Below, one piece after another: positions 11,013 to 20,401 of a DNA stretch of 64,000 nucleotides (position 1 is the stretch's first letter; every line of letters begins with the position of its first letter). A program made the translations under genes and the position numbers. Under the pieces are notes generated by a model that saw only the letters and a program-made list of their open reading frames with translations, was not told the origin of the DNA and ran no database searches. Source of the DNA: Muscardinus avellanarius (lineage: Eukaryota; Chordata; Mammalia; Rodentia; Gliridae); NCBI GenBank assembly GCA_963383645.1, contig OY726571.1:20325599-20389598 (forward strand). The letters run 5' to 3'.

Positions 11013-12578
11013 CCTCCCAACTCTTTTATGAACATTTCATTTTTGATAAAATCATCAAAAGAATTTAGTGGGGGGCAAAATGCTACAAATGAAGCATTGA
11101 AACAGTCAGGGTATATTTTAAATGAAGTTTAGCTTTTACATCTTACTCTTTCTAAAAAAAAATCTATGTATCATAGATTGAAAGTTAAAAGTTAAAATGT
11201 AAGTGCTTCTACAGGAAAGCTTAGAAGATTATTTTCTGCCTGAAGTAATAGCCACAGAAATTTGATGAAGTAGACTTCTTTATCATGTAAATAAATCTCA
11301 AAGATTTATTTTGAAAAATGCTCTGATTGCAGGTTCAGAAGAAGCAGAAGCAACTTTATAAAGGTCATATAATTAAATGTTTCTTAATGATTCAAATAAA
11401 CACAGTTATCACAATTATGTGTAGCAATATTAAAAAATAAAGACCAATAATAAAAAGAAGTTTTAAGAAAGTATATCTTCTTCAAATTCATATAAAAAGC
11501 AATTTAGAGTATAAAGTTTGGACCCAAGTGACACTGGTCAAATTATTTCATTTCTCTGGACATTAAGAGTTCTCAACCATAAAAGGGAAATAATTTATTG
11601 CACCGACACAACTTACAGTATACAATACACAAATATAAGTTAAATAATTATCTTCTATAGTGCAGGCTGCTCTTCAATGTTCTTTTTACTTTCTTCTTCC
11701 AGTTTAAATGACAAATCTTGGAAGTCACATTTTTCAGAGTAACTATGACAACGGATATATGTATGTGTGTGCTTCAAAATGTTCACCCAGAGGGTGTGGA
11801 CCAGGAGTGACCCTCACTCAAATATAGAGTTGACCCCACAGACATGAAGTCATATCAGGGACGTAGTGTTCTACATGTTCTATCAAGCTCCTTTAAAATC
11901 TGAGATTTTGTAATAAAGCTTATTTGTATTATTCCCTTCAATGGTCAGTACTTTAATAAGAGCTTTTCCCAGTAAATGATCATGATAATTCGCTGGAGAT
12001 GTAATCTTGACCAAGCTGACATACCAAAGCCAAAAGCCAGACCAAACCTCAATTAAAAAGCAATTTAAATAGAAACACTGCACATCTATTTCTGACCCTT
12101 GATCTGAAGACCATAAAATGACCCCAGCTCCAAGTACTGGGAGGAAGGAAGACAGAACAATTAAGTGCTGAATTCAAATAGATACAATGGTATCAAACTT
12201 GTAATGATAAGTTGTGAGGAATCATCTGCCCTTCAAAGTGTACATATAGTTACTAGACTTAATAACTATCAAAAACTAAGTAACAGCATTCCTCAAATAA
12301 AGGGCGATATATGACATTCAAGGGTAAAACGTAATTGTAGACTTTGGAAATTTTAAGTGGACTAGCAGCATATTGAAAGTAAAATAAGTGCTTCTCTTTT
12401 AATGCTGCTGTTGTGGTTCTAGTGTGGGTGTGTCTCAATCACAGCAAAACATAAAAATGACCTGGGACCTTTCAATATTCCTCTGTATAGGGTCCTATAC
12501 CAATTTAAGCATCATCTCTGTAGCTGTAGTTAGGAACTCCAGTATAAAACAGATCAATTTTTTATCTGCTTCTCCTCA
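11013..12578. other. Unique AT-rich intronic DNA
   Basis: No gene, family repeat or long frame recognised. The 11883-12083 minus frame has no recognisable motif. Confidence 0.5.
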
Positions 12579-12579
12579 G

Positions 12580-12580
<1 letters not shown>

Positions 12581-12618
<38 letters not shown>
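12581..12618. repeat. (CA)n microsatellite
   Basis: About 19 uninterrupted AC units, then CGC. Confidence 0.9.
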
Positions 12619-12621
<3 letters not shown>

Positions 12622-13311
12622 TTTGTAAGCAAATGCTCATTCTTATGGAAACCATGAGTTAGTTCAACTGCACCGCACTGCATGACTAAATACTATAGAA
12701 AAGAGTCTAAAATCATCTGCTATTGTCCTCAGGGAATGTATATTATGGGTATCCTGCTCAGTTCTAAAACAGTAGTATTATTTATTGACTTGTGCTCACA
12801 GCAAACGTAAAATGCAATTTCCATAAGAAAGTGACAAATATAATCATCCTCTAACAGTTTCTATATGGGGGAACAATTCCTAGTTCTTCCTGAAGCTTGG
12901 CATGCAATCAAAATAGACTTTGCCTGGAGTAAACAAAGATCTCCATATGCTTTTTGTCAATTTCAGGAACGATTACTTCTCAAATAAGCTTGAGCAGGTT
13001 TGTATCTAGATTTTCTGTCATTGGTGGATTTAAAAGAATTTAAAAAATCATTGAATTTTAAAAAAAACCAATATTAAGTATACTTGGTTAAAAAATAATT
13101 TCTCGAGGGAAAAGAAAAGTAAGTTACAAATATGCAGAAGTTGCAGGGAGATATTTACTTGTACAAAGTAAGCAGATGTCCACAAATATGTTCAGAATAA
13201 AAACCTCTGAAGTTGACTTTACGACAAGCAAAACCAGATATGAATTGAGATCAGGTTGTTTTTTAGTAATTCATAAATACTATTTATTACAAAGATCCAA
13301 AGAGTTCAAGA
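12619..13311. other. Unique intronic DNA
   Basis: AT-rich with no supported feature. Confidence 0.45.
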
Positions 13312-13768
13312 CTTTTTTTTTTTTTTTTTTTTTTTTGGTGGTACTGGGGTTTCTGGAAGCCCTTCTACCTCCGGGCTACACTCCTAGACCTATTTTATTT
13401 TTATTTTATTTTCATTTTTATTTTTTTTTTGCGGGTCTGGGGATGGAACCCAGGGGCATTCGACCTCCGATCTACACCCCCTGCCCTGTTTTTTATTTTA
13501 TTTTTTTTATTTTTAAACCGGGTCTCACTGAGTTGCAAAGGGCCTCACTTGGTAGCTGAGGCTGTCCGCGAACCGCCATCCTCCAGTCTCAGCCTCCCAA
13601 ATGCTGGGATTACAAGCGTGCGCCACCACTCCCGGCTTAGACCTATTTTATATTTTTATTTGGAAACAGGGTCTCTTAAGCCAGCGCTGCTGGCTTAGAA
13701 CCTGTGCAATCCTCCTGTCTCTGACCCCCAAGCATGGAGATTACAAACCTGCGCCACCACGCCGGGCT
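13312..13768 (-). mobile_element. Young hairpin-type SINE (outer) interrupted by another SINE
   Basis: The outer element begins with poly(T) and GGTGGTACTGGGGTTTCTGG, is broken at about 13398, and resumes at 13638 with TAGACCTATTTTAT, TAAGCCAGCGCTGCTGGCTTA and a normal 5' end at CGCCGGGC. Confidence 0.9.
13399..13637 (-). mobile_element. SINE of the 'gcgggtctggggatgg' type nested in the outer SINE
   Basis: TAGACCTATTTTAT at 13385-13398 and 13638-13651 is a 14-bp duplication of the host SINE's own sequence. The insert has a T-rich end, GCGGGTCTGGGGATGGAACC, GGCATTCGACCTCCG, GGCTGTCCGCGAACCG and CCACCACTCCCGGC. Confidence 0.92.
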
Positions 13769-14036
13769 AGGATTTTTAATATGATTAATCATAAGGTAAA
13801 GTCCCACTAGGGACAGTGTTTAATACGCCATTGTATGTTTCCGAAACACATTTCTGGAAAACTTTAAATTTATAAATATATCCAGCCACGAGAATTTGGT
13901 GTAAGAGGCTGAGATTCTCTGCTTATTTCTGTCATATAATTGAAGAAAACTCATCACCACATCTTGGTTTTAATATCTTGGAACACTTGTCAAATTGATG
14001 TACTTTTCTGATACTCAGTGCTCTCATCTAGTAAGT

Positions 14037-14068
14037 TTTTGTTGTTGTTGTTGTTGTTTGTTGTTGTT
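14037..14068. repeat. (TTG)n simple repeat
   Basis: GTTGTTGTTGTTGTTG with a TTTG interruption. Confidence 0.7.
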
Positions 14069-14283
14069 TGAGCCTTAAATTAGAGGTTACAAGATAGAAC
14101 ACAAAAAATTTAAAAGTAATTGTAGTAACAAATTATAGCTGTTGTTATTGTAACAGTAATGATTTTTAATGACATATGGTATGTTCTCATTTCTGACCTC
14201 TTCCATAGAAGGGACAAATGAAATGTTGGTTTTACTATTTTAAAGCTCAGAGTATTCACCACTTTGTTATTTCAGACTTTGAA

Positions 14284-14462
14284 AGTTCTGGCATAGGCAC
14301 TTTCCCAGTGACTCTGGAGGCTGAAGCAGGAGGATGGCAAGTTTGAAGCCAGCCTGGTAAATTAAGAGACACTATCTCAAACTAAAACTGAAAAGTGATG
14401 AGGACATAGCTCAGTGTTCAAGTCCCTGGGTTCCATCCCCAGTACCACAAATAAATAAATCA
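14284..14462 (+). mobile_element. Decayed SINE, 5' end damaged
   Basis: GACTCTGGAGGCTGAAGCAGG and GTTTGAAGCCAGCCTGG, then AGGACATAGCTCAGTGTTC and ATCCCCAGTACC with an AAATAAATAAAT tail. Confidence 0.7.
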
Positions 14463-14491
14463 TACAATTTTACTTTAAAAATGATGGCATC

Positions 14492-14687
14492 ACCGGGCGT
14501 GGTGGCACCTGCTTGTAATCCCTGTGCTTGGGAGGCTGAGACAGGAGGATGGCACAGGTTCAAAGCCAGCCTGAGCTACTTAGTGAGGCTCTCAGCAACT
14601 TAGTGAGACCCTATTTCCAAATAAATTATAAAAATAGGGCTGGGAGCATTGCCAGGGGTCTAAAAGCCCCTGGGTCCCACTCCCCAC

Positions 14688-14732
<45 letters not shown>
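14492..14732 (+). mobile_element. SINE whose tail is a (CA)n microsatellite
   Basis: Full dimer from ACCGGGCGTGGTGGCACCTG to CCCACTCCCCACTA, continuing directly into about 20 CA units. It lies 190 bp downstream of the SPOCK3 exon in the direction of transcription, in antisense orientation to the gene. Confidence 0.85.
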
Positions 14733-14735
<3 letters not shown>

Positions 14736-14914
14736 ACATCATAGAAACAAATATACTTTCAGTTATAAACCTAACCAGTGAGTTTATTCATGTTATTGTG
14801 AAAGTTAAATAGATAAATTATCTGGATGACCTCATTGAAGAACCAATAGTTCCAATTACTAAATAACTAACTAATACATATGGGTTATTTATTTTGTGCC
14901 AAATGCGCAGTTGT

Positions 14915-14920
14915 CCTCAC
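14915..14920 (-). promoter_or_regulatory. SPOCK3: Splice donor GTGAGG
   Basis: On the minus strand the exon ends CACAG and continues GTGAGG, a near-consensus U1 pairing site. It sits exactly where the homologous exon ends (after the Gln codon). Confidence 0.85.
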
Positions 14921-15044
14921 CTGTGAAGAGTAGGAGTGACCATCTGAACCACAAACAGGGTGGGTATAGCCCATGGGGCACTGCTTGCAGGTGGATGATG
15001 TGAGACTCCGCCACGGCTTATGGCCAGCTCCTACGTCCTTCATA
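14921..15044 (-). CDS. SPOCK3: SPOCK3 (testican-3) internal exon, start of the Kazal-like domain
   Basis: Seen: on the minus strand a T/C-rich tract ending in AACAG precedes the exon and GTGAGG follows it, giving canonical acceptor and donor sites. The 124 nt complete one split codon (upstream intron phase 2) and then give 41 codons without a stop, ending at a codon boundary (downstream intron phase 0). The peptide starts MKDVGAGHKPWR, contains STCKQCP, and ends PVCGSDGHSYSSQ. Known: testican-3 is a secreted heparan-sulfate proteoglycan of brain with an N-terminal region, Kazal-like, SPARC-like EF-hand and thyroglobulin type-1 domains; it is reported to restrain membrane-type matrix metalloproteinases. 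The matching exon in human testican-3, as I recall it, has the same 41-codon length and shares STCKQCP and most of PVCGSDGH-YS-Q; testican-1 and -2 fit less well at these positions. The Kazal domain must continue in the next exon, which I did not find here. About 25 of 41 residues match my recollection of the human exon, so this stretch evolves quickly, but intact splice sites argue for a live gene. Confidence 0.9.
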
Positions 15045-15071
15045 CTGTTAAAAGAAAAGAGAAGCAGAACA
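15045..15071 (-). promoter_or_regulatory. SPOCK3: Splice acceptor with polypyrimidine tract
   Basis: Read on the minus strand, this is a run of about 20 mostly T/C bases followed by AACAG directly before the first exon base. It fixes the exon start at 15044. Confidence 0.85.
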
Positions 15072-15457
15072 AGCATTCAGAACATTTGCTTTTTAAAGCT
15101 GTATATATTAGCATGCCTTGCATCTCCTGCCATATCCATTCTTGAAGATAATTTAGAATCAGCAAAACGCATTCCCATGGTCAGTATAATAATTCATGTG
15201 CTGTCCTTTGTTATAATCTTGTGTTCACCTCTCAAGAGTTGCTTTAAGCACCCATGGCCTTTGGCTAGTCATCTATAGACTCTAACTCTATGCTTTTAAT
15301 GTGGATTCCTTGGTTTTATTTTACAGTTTGTGAAATGTGCATTTGGTAGCCACAGAAACAGAAGCAATGCTTTCTCAGCCATACAGGAGGACTCTGCCAC
15401 TTCCTAAAGCTGCCCTTCTGTTCCCTTAGGAGCAATATGAAAAAGGATCACCTAGGG

Positions 15458-15655
15458 GCCGGCCATGGTGGCACACACTTGTAATCCCAGCATTGGAGAG
15501 GCTTAGATCCATCAAAAGATCTCAGTTCCTGGACAGCCTCAGCTACTTAGTGAGGCCCTTTGCAACTCTGGGAGACACTGCTGCAATGATAAAAAGACCC
15601 ACAAAACAGGGCTGGGGTGTAGCTCAGAGATAGAATGCCCCTAGGTTCCATCCAC
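15458..15655 (+). mobile_element. SINE running into a purine-rich tail
   Basis: GCCGGCCATGGTGGCACACAC at the start; GGGCTGGGGTGTAGCTCAGAG and CTAGGTTCCATCC at the end. Purine-rich repeat replaces the poly(A) tail. Confidence 0.8.
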
Positions 15656-15806
15656 AGAGGGAGAGAGAGGGGGGGGAGGGGGAGAGGGGGAGAGGGAGAG
15701 GGAGGGAGGGAGAGGGAGGGAAGGAGAGAGAGAGCACAGAGAGAGAGAGAGGGAGGGAGGGGGAGAGGGAGGGAGAGGGAGAGGGAGGGAGGGAGGGAGA
15801 GAGCAC
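15656..15806. repeat. (GA/GGGA)n purine tract
   Basis: About 150 bp of GAGGG, GGGAGA and GAGAGA units on the plus strand. The accidental Ser/Pro/Leu-rich frame on the minus strand is not a protein gene. Confidence 0.9.
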
Positions 15807-16465
15807 AAGAGTGCTAATTCCTAATTCACTGGGTACTTGAAAACAAAAGCAGTTTACTTTTAAAGAAAATAACAATAAAGACCTATAATTTTCTAGCACC
15901 TAATAGTATTTGGAGAACCAAATTATTAGGTTTAGGGATAACAATTCCTCTTTTATTGTGTAGAATTTTCTCAAAATGGAGTCATTAGGCTTTGATCTAA
16001 AATAACTTGGGAAAACCCATTCTATTCTGACACCTACATATAGAAGTATTTGTTTCTTTACTTTTATTAAACTGCTCTATTCATCTGTCTGTTTGTGTAA
16101 ATAATTTATACTAAACCAGGGAGAGGCTTTAGAAACATGGAAGAATGCAAGAGAAAAATCTATACTAAAGAGTTAATATTTAGAGCATATCAGCCCTTAC
16201 TCATTACAATCCTCTGTGAAGAGAATAATTTAATATCTAGGTAAAGACAGAAAAAAGATGTTTTATTAGAAACATTTGTCTCTTTTTAGCTTTTTCATAT
16301 TTTTTTCATGAAGAAGTTGAACCTACAAAAATGTGATCTCCAATGTGGTCCTGTTACTATTAAAAATATTGTAAGAATTTTTATTTAGGAAAAATATTTT
16401 AAATTATGTTTTAAATTGGTTCAAATCTGAATGTAAGTGAAGATTGAAGACATTTTCCATTCCCC

Positions 16466-16706
16466 CACGCCCTTTTCGTGGTAGTGGGGATTAAACTCTG
16501 GATTGTTCTGCCTCCTAAGCTATAACTGCATCTCTATCCCTTATTTATCTATTAATTAATTAATTAATTAATTGTTTTGAAAAAGGGTCTAAGTTGCTAA
16601 GTACCCTGTTAAATTGCTGAGGCTGGTCAGGAACACACCAGCCTCCTGTCTCAGCCTCTCAAGTACTGGGATCACAGGTGAGTGCCACCACACCCAGTGC
16701 CCTCCC
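16466..16706 (-). mobile_element. Decayed B1-dID-type SINE with (ATTA)n
   Basis: Starts TCGTGGTAGTGGGGATTAAAC, has an (ATTA)n run at 16548-16573 in the linker, then CAGCCTCTCAAGTACTGGGA and CCACCACACCCAG. Confidence 0.75.
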
Positions 16707-16739
16707 TCTTTCTTTTCTTTAACTTTTATTTATTTATTT

Positions 16740-17072
16740 CTTTTTTTTCCAGAGGAAAAGAGAAAGATTTATTTAGGAAAGTAGAAGATACACATTCAAG
16801 ATAGAACACGGGCCATTTCACGAGGGCGAGAGCATCTTTGGGGGTCTCACAGTTCTTTTATGAGGAGATGAAGCAGACACACAGCAGAGGTAGAGGTCTG
16901 AATTTCCTCAGAATCCCCAGACTCTATGGGTGTTGTGGGTGGCACTGGAGTTTGGTCAATGGCCATAGCTTCCTAATGGATCTTTTATTTGCCTAGCATC
17001 TAAGGAATTTGAGGTCAAAATAAACCATTATGATTAAAAATGTGGGCCTATTGAGGATTTTTGCCTGCGAAA
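16740..17072. other. Unclassified block leading into the minisatellite
   Basis: Less AT-rich than its surroundings, starting with TTTATTTAGGAAAGTAGAAG. It may be part of an old transposon, but no family motif is clear. The minisatellite follows directly. Confidence 0.35.
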
Positions 17073-17306
17073 GAACAGGCCCTGGAGGGTAGGATGAAGA
17101 ACAGGCCCTGTAGGGTGGGATGAAGAACAGGCCCTGGAGGGTGGGATGAAGAACAGGCCCTGGAGGGTAGGATGAAGAACAGGCCCTGGAGGGTAGGATG
17201 AAGAACAGGCCCTGTAGGGTGGGATGAAGAACAGGCCCTGGAGGGTGGGATGAAGAACAGGCCCTGGAGGGTAGGATGAAGAACAGGCCCTGGAGGGTGG
17301 GATGAA
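17073..17306. repeat. 26-bp minisatellite, nine units, higher-order arrangement
   Basis: Nine head-to-tail 26-bp units, each GAACAGGCCCTGGAGGGTRG plus GATGAA, starting at 17073 and then every 26 bp to 17281. Two variable sites (GGAG/GTAG and TAGG/TGGG) give three unit types. Their order is A B C A A B C A C, so a 104-bp block of four units is repeated. The minus-strand frame across it exists because the unit lacks stops there. Confidence 0.95.
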
Positions 17307-19100
17307 GATAAAGATTATGAAGTTTCTAAATTTTGAATCTATAGTTTCTCCTTCCTCTTTCTTAAAAAGATTTTTCATAATGCCTACCTAAGTTTCAATG
17401 TCTTCTCTTTATCTCAATTTTGAAAAGGATCACATCAAAACCTTACTTGCCTACAAAATGTATTTAATAATAAAAACAATTTGAAAAATAACCATATTTT
17501 TTATTCCTGATGAAATAATTGTCACAGGCTCTTAATAAAAGTAAAATTATGATTGAATAACATGGATCACTTTTCTATGCCAATTCAAGACTTATAAGTT
17601 CTAGAAATGTAGCACTGAGGAAAAAAATATTGTATCGCCACTGAGCTTTTACTCTGTGGAATCAAAAACAGCATAACATTATGAAACACTACTTTGCATC
17701 TCCAGATAGACAAGAGAAAGTATTATACATTTGGGTTTCAAATAAATGAAAAGTGTTTGATTAGAATAATCTAGAATTATAGTAAGTAGATGTTTTGTTT
17801 AGGTATCTTTGATTCACCTTATATCCCTCTTTTCTAACATATATAACCTTAAAAACCCCAATAAATGAAGTAATGAAACCTGAAATATTTTTTAAATAAT
17901 GAGTTTGTCTTACATATGTTTTCTAGCTCATTAGAAAGTCTGTCATATTTAACTCATAGATCAAATACATCTAGAAGCGAAATCTTAAAAATGGAAGACA
18001 TTAGAAATGTATAAAATGAAAAAGGGATCATAAAAGATAAAATTACACTCTATTTGTAAAATAGGTTTTGAGGTAAAACAATTTCTTTTTTTTAATTTCC
18101 TTTAAGGTCAGCCTTTTTGCAAAACAAAACAAGCATTTTCAGATTCTTAAAGTATGTATCACTAAAAATTATATTTTTTTCACTTATTTCCCGATCAGAA
18201 TTTGATAAAATGAGATATCATCAACATTATAATTTACATATATTTTCATCAGCATTTGGATTTGGAGTTATACCAAGCTATGAAATTTCCTAAATAGAAT
18301 ATTTACTCATGTTCACTTTAAAATAAATTAACTGACATTAATATCACCAGAATACATATTTTAGTAAATAATATTCATAACATGGAGAACAATAAATCAT
18401 ATTTTTATATTTTTATAAAATATTTCTATTTTATGTTGATTATAGCCTAATAAATAAAAAATAACTTAATATTGTGTCATCTTAAAACAGCCCTCAGAAA
18501 GTAGACTTTATATTTAACAGAAAAGATTAGAAAATTGGAGCCTAAATTTAAATTCTGAAGTCCTAAATTCATAGTTATAAAACAGAGTCCTAAATTTAAA
18601 TTCTGAAGTCTTAAATTTTGTGAGTTTTATGTGTTCTTAAATAATCTCAAACTGGTATAGTTCAGGCATAAGAAGAATATTAATCATTTATTTTATATTC
18701 TATAGAAAGACAAATTATGTTTCAGAACAATAAAGAACACTATAAAATATGTTCATGCCTGTATTCAAATGAGGTTCTAATAATCTCATTATTTAAATGA
18801 AAAAGTAATTCTACAGATTAACCAAACATTTAACACTTTACTGATAAGCATCAAAAAACATATTCATTCATAAGATATGTATGTCATTATTTAAAAAAAT
18901 AAAAACACCTAAAATTGAGAAAAAGACTTTTATAAAGGGAAACAAAAACTTACACTATAATATAGCAGACACTTGGACAAACTGTTTCATTAATGAGGGC
19001 TTAATGGGTTCTGAATTAATAATTTATTTTTCATTAACATAATTTTTCTTGGTGCATTCTAACCATCTATCTCATTGAGTTTTGGTGAGACAGATACATA
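17307..19100. other. Very AT-rich unique intron DNA
   Basis: No gene or family repeat recognised. It holds a short 48-bp-period direct repeat at 18541-18619. Confidence 0.5.
18541..18619. repeat. Local direct repeat, 48-bp period
   Basis: CCTAAATTTAAATTCTGAAG at 18541 recurs at 18589, with about 31 matching positions. Confidence 0.75.
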
Positions 19101-19129
19101 CGCGTACATACCACCTGTGCCTTTCTTCC

Positions 19130-19965
19130 CAGGTCCTGCCCTTCTCCTTCCTGCTTCCCATTCATAATATTGGAATGGATGTTGATAGCGTTACAAATGT
19201 ACCTAAAATCATGTGAACTGATTTCTTCATCGTGTCTCTTCTTCCCACCCTACCTTTCTCTCCAAATCTCCTATTCTACTGGTTTCTCTTCTCTCCTCAT
19301 TTAAGTCTCTTCCAGTTTCTTTCTAGCTTCCACATATAAGAACAATCATATGACCCCTACTCTCTGAGACTGGCTAATTTCACTAAGTATAATGTTCTCT
19401 GCTTCCATTTATTTTTCTTTAAATTACATAAGTTTTTATTCTTTATGGCCGAGTAAAATTTTATTGTGTATGTATGCCACAATTTCATAATCCATTCATC
19501 TGTTGATGAATACCTAGGCCAGTTCTAGTCTGGCTATTGTGAATCTTGCTGCTATAAACATAGATATGCCTGTATCATTGTAATATTCTGACTTCAGTTC
19601 CTTTAGACAGATATCCAAGAGAGGTATATCTGGGTCATATGAAAGTTCTATACCCATTATTCTAAGGAATCTCCACACTTATCTCTGTAGTCATTGTACA
19701 AGTTAGCAATACTTCCCAGCAGCATATAAATGTTCCTAATTAACCACATCTTTGCCAGCATTTATTTCTTGTATTTTTGATGATTGCCATTCTAACTAAA
19801 GTTAGAATCCTGGTGTAGCTTTAATTTTCAGTTTCCTGATTAATATTGGTTAATAGTGTTTTGAATGTTTTTCATAGATTTATTGACTGTTTTTATTTCT
19901 TCCGTTGAAGAGTATCTGTTCAATTTAATTGCCTTTTTTTTGGTTTGTTTGGGTTATTTGTAACT
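19130..19965 (-). mobile_element. L1 3' part, minus strand
   Basis: On the minus strand: late ORF2/3'-flank blocks in L1 order, including the reverse of 'gattgccattctaac', 'atctgggtcatatg', 'aatccattcatctgttgatgaa', 'gctaatttcactaagtataatg'. Its 3' region (19130-19330) resembles 57010-57190. Truncated and non-coding. Confidence 0.75.
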
Positions 19966-20162
19966 GACAATTTCTAATGATGACAGCTAGACAAGGCTTA
20001 GCTAACAGGGTAGCCATACCAAGTCATGCAGGTTGCCTGCTTTATAGGCATGTACATTGTGCCCTTGTTATTGTGAAGTGCTTTATTCGTCCAACCATTT
20101 GTTGTGTCTCTGTTCAGCACAGAAGAAAATTTTCCTTCTCAGAGTCTCAGAGTCTTTGTATC

Positions 20163-20401
20163 AAAAGATATCTTGAGCCGGGTGTGGTGGCGCACGCTTG
20201 TAATCCCCATGCTTGGGAGACAGAGACAGGAGGATCGCGCAGGTTCGAAGCCAGACGCGCTGGCTTAGGAGACCCTGTTTCCAAATAAAAATGTAAAAAT
20301 AGGTCCGGGAGTGTAGCCCGGGGGTAGAAGGGCTTCCAGGAACTCCAGTACCACCAAAAAGAAAAGAAAAGAAAACAAAACAAAACAAAAAAGATATCTT
20401 G
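20163..20401 (+). mobile_element. Young hairpin-type SINE with 13-bp duplication
   Basis: AAAAGATATCTTG at 20163-20175 and 20389-20401 flank a full element starting GCCGGGTGTGGTGGCGCACG, containing AAGCCAGACGCGCTGGCTTA, and ending in (GAAAA)n/(CAAAA)n. Confidence 0.92.

Larger units (their letters stand above)
1..14920 (-). other. SPOCK3: SPOCK3 intron downstream of the Kazal exon (partial)
   Basis: Inferred from the GTGAGG donor at 14915-14920 on the minus strand. No acceptor followed by a recognisable SPOCK3 coding segment was found between here and position 1, so the intron probably runs past the window edge. It starts in phase 0. Its content is AT-rich unique sequence plus retroposons listed separately. 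Confidence 0.75.

Noticed and set aside
12581..12618. CRISPR-like or regulatory tandem array
   Set aside because: It is a plain (CA)n microsatellite, and the genome is mammalian.
13176..13810. Several overlapping plus-strand frames containing GFLEALLPPGYTPRP and similar
   Set aside because: The same peptide recurs at 8154, 20147, 22818, 29247, 39617, 46295 and 58168 because each is a translated SINE.
15624..15899. Minus-strand 91-codon Ser/Pro/Leu frame
   Set aside because: It is the complement of a GA/GGGA simple repeat that follows a SINE; there is no gene context.
17034..17378. Minus-strand 114-codon frame with a repeated RACSSS/GPVLHPTLQGLFFI-like pattern
   Set aside because: It is produced by the 26-bp minisatellite. 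The period is not a multiple of three, so the apparent protein repeat is the same DNA read in rotating frames.
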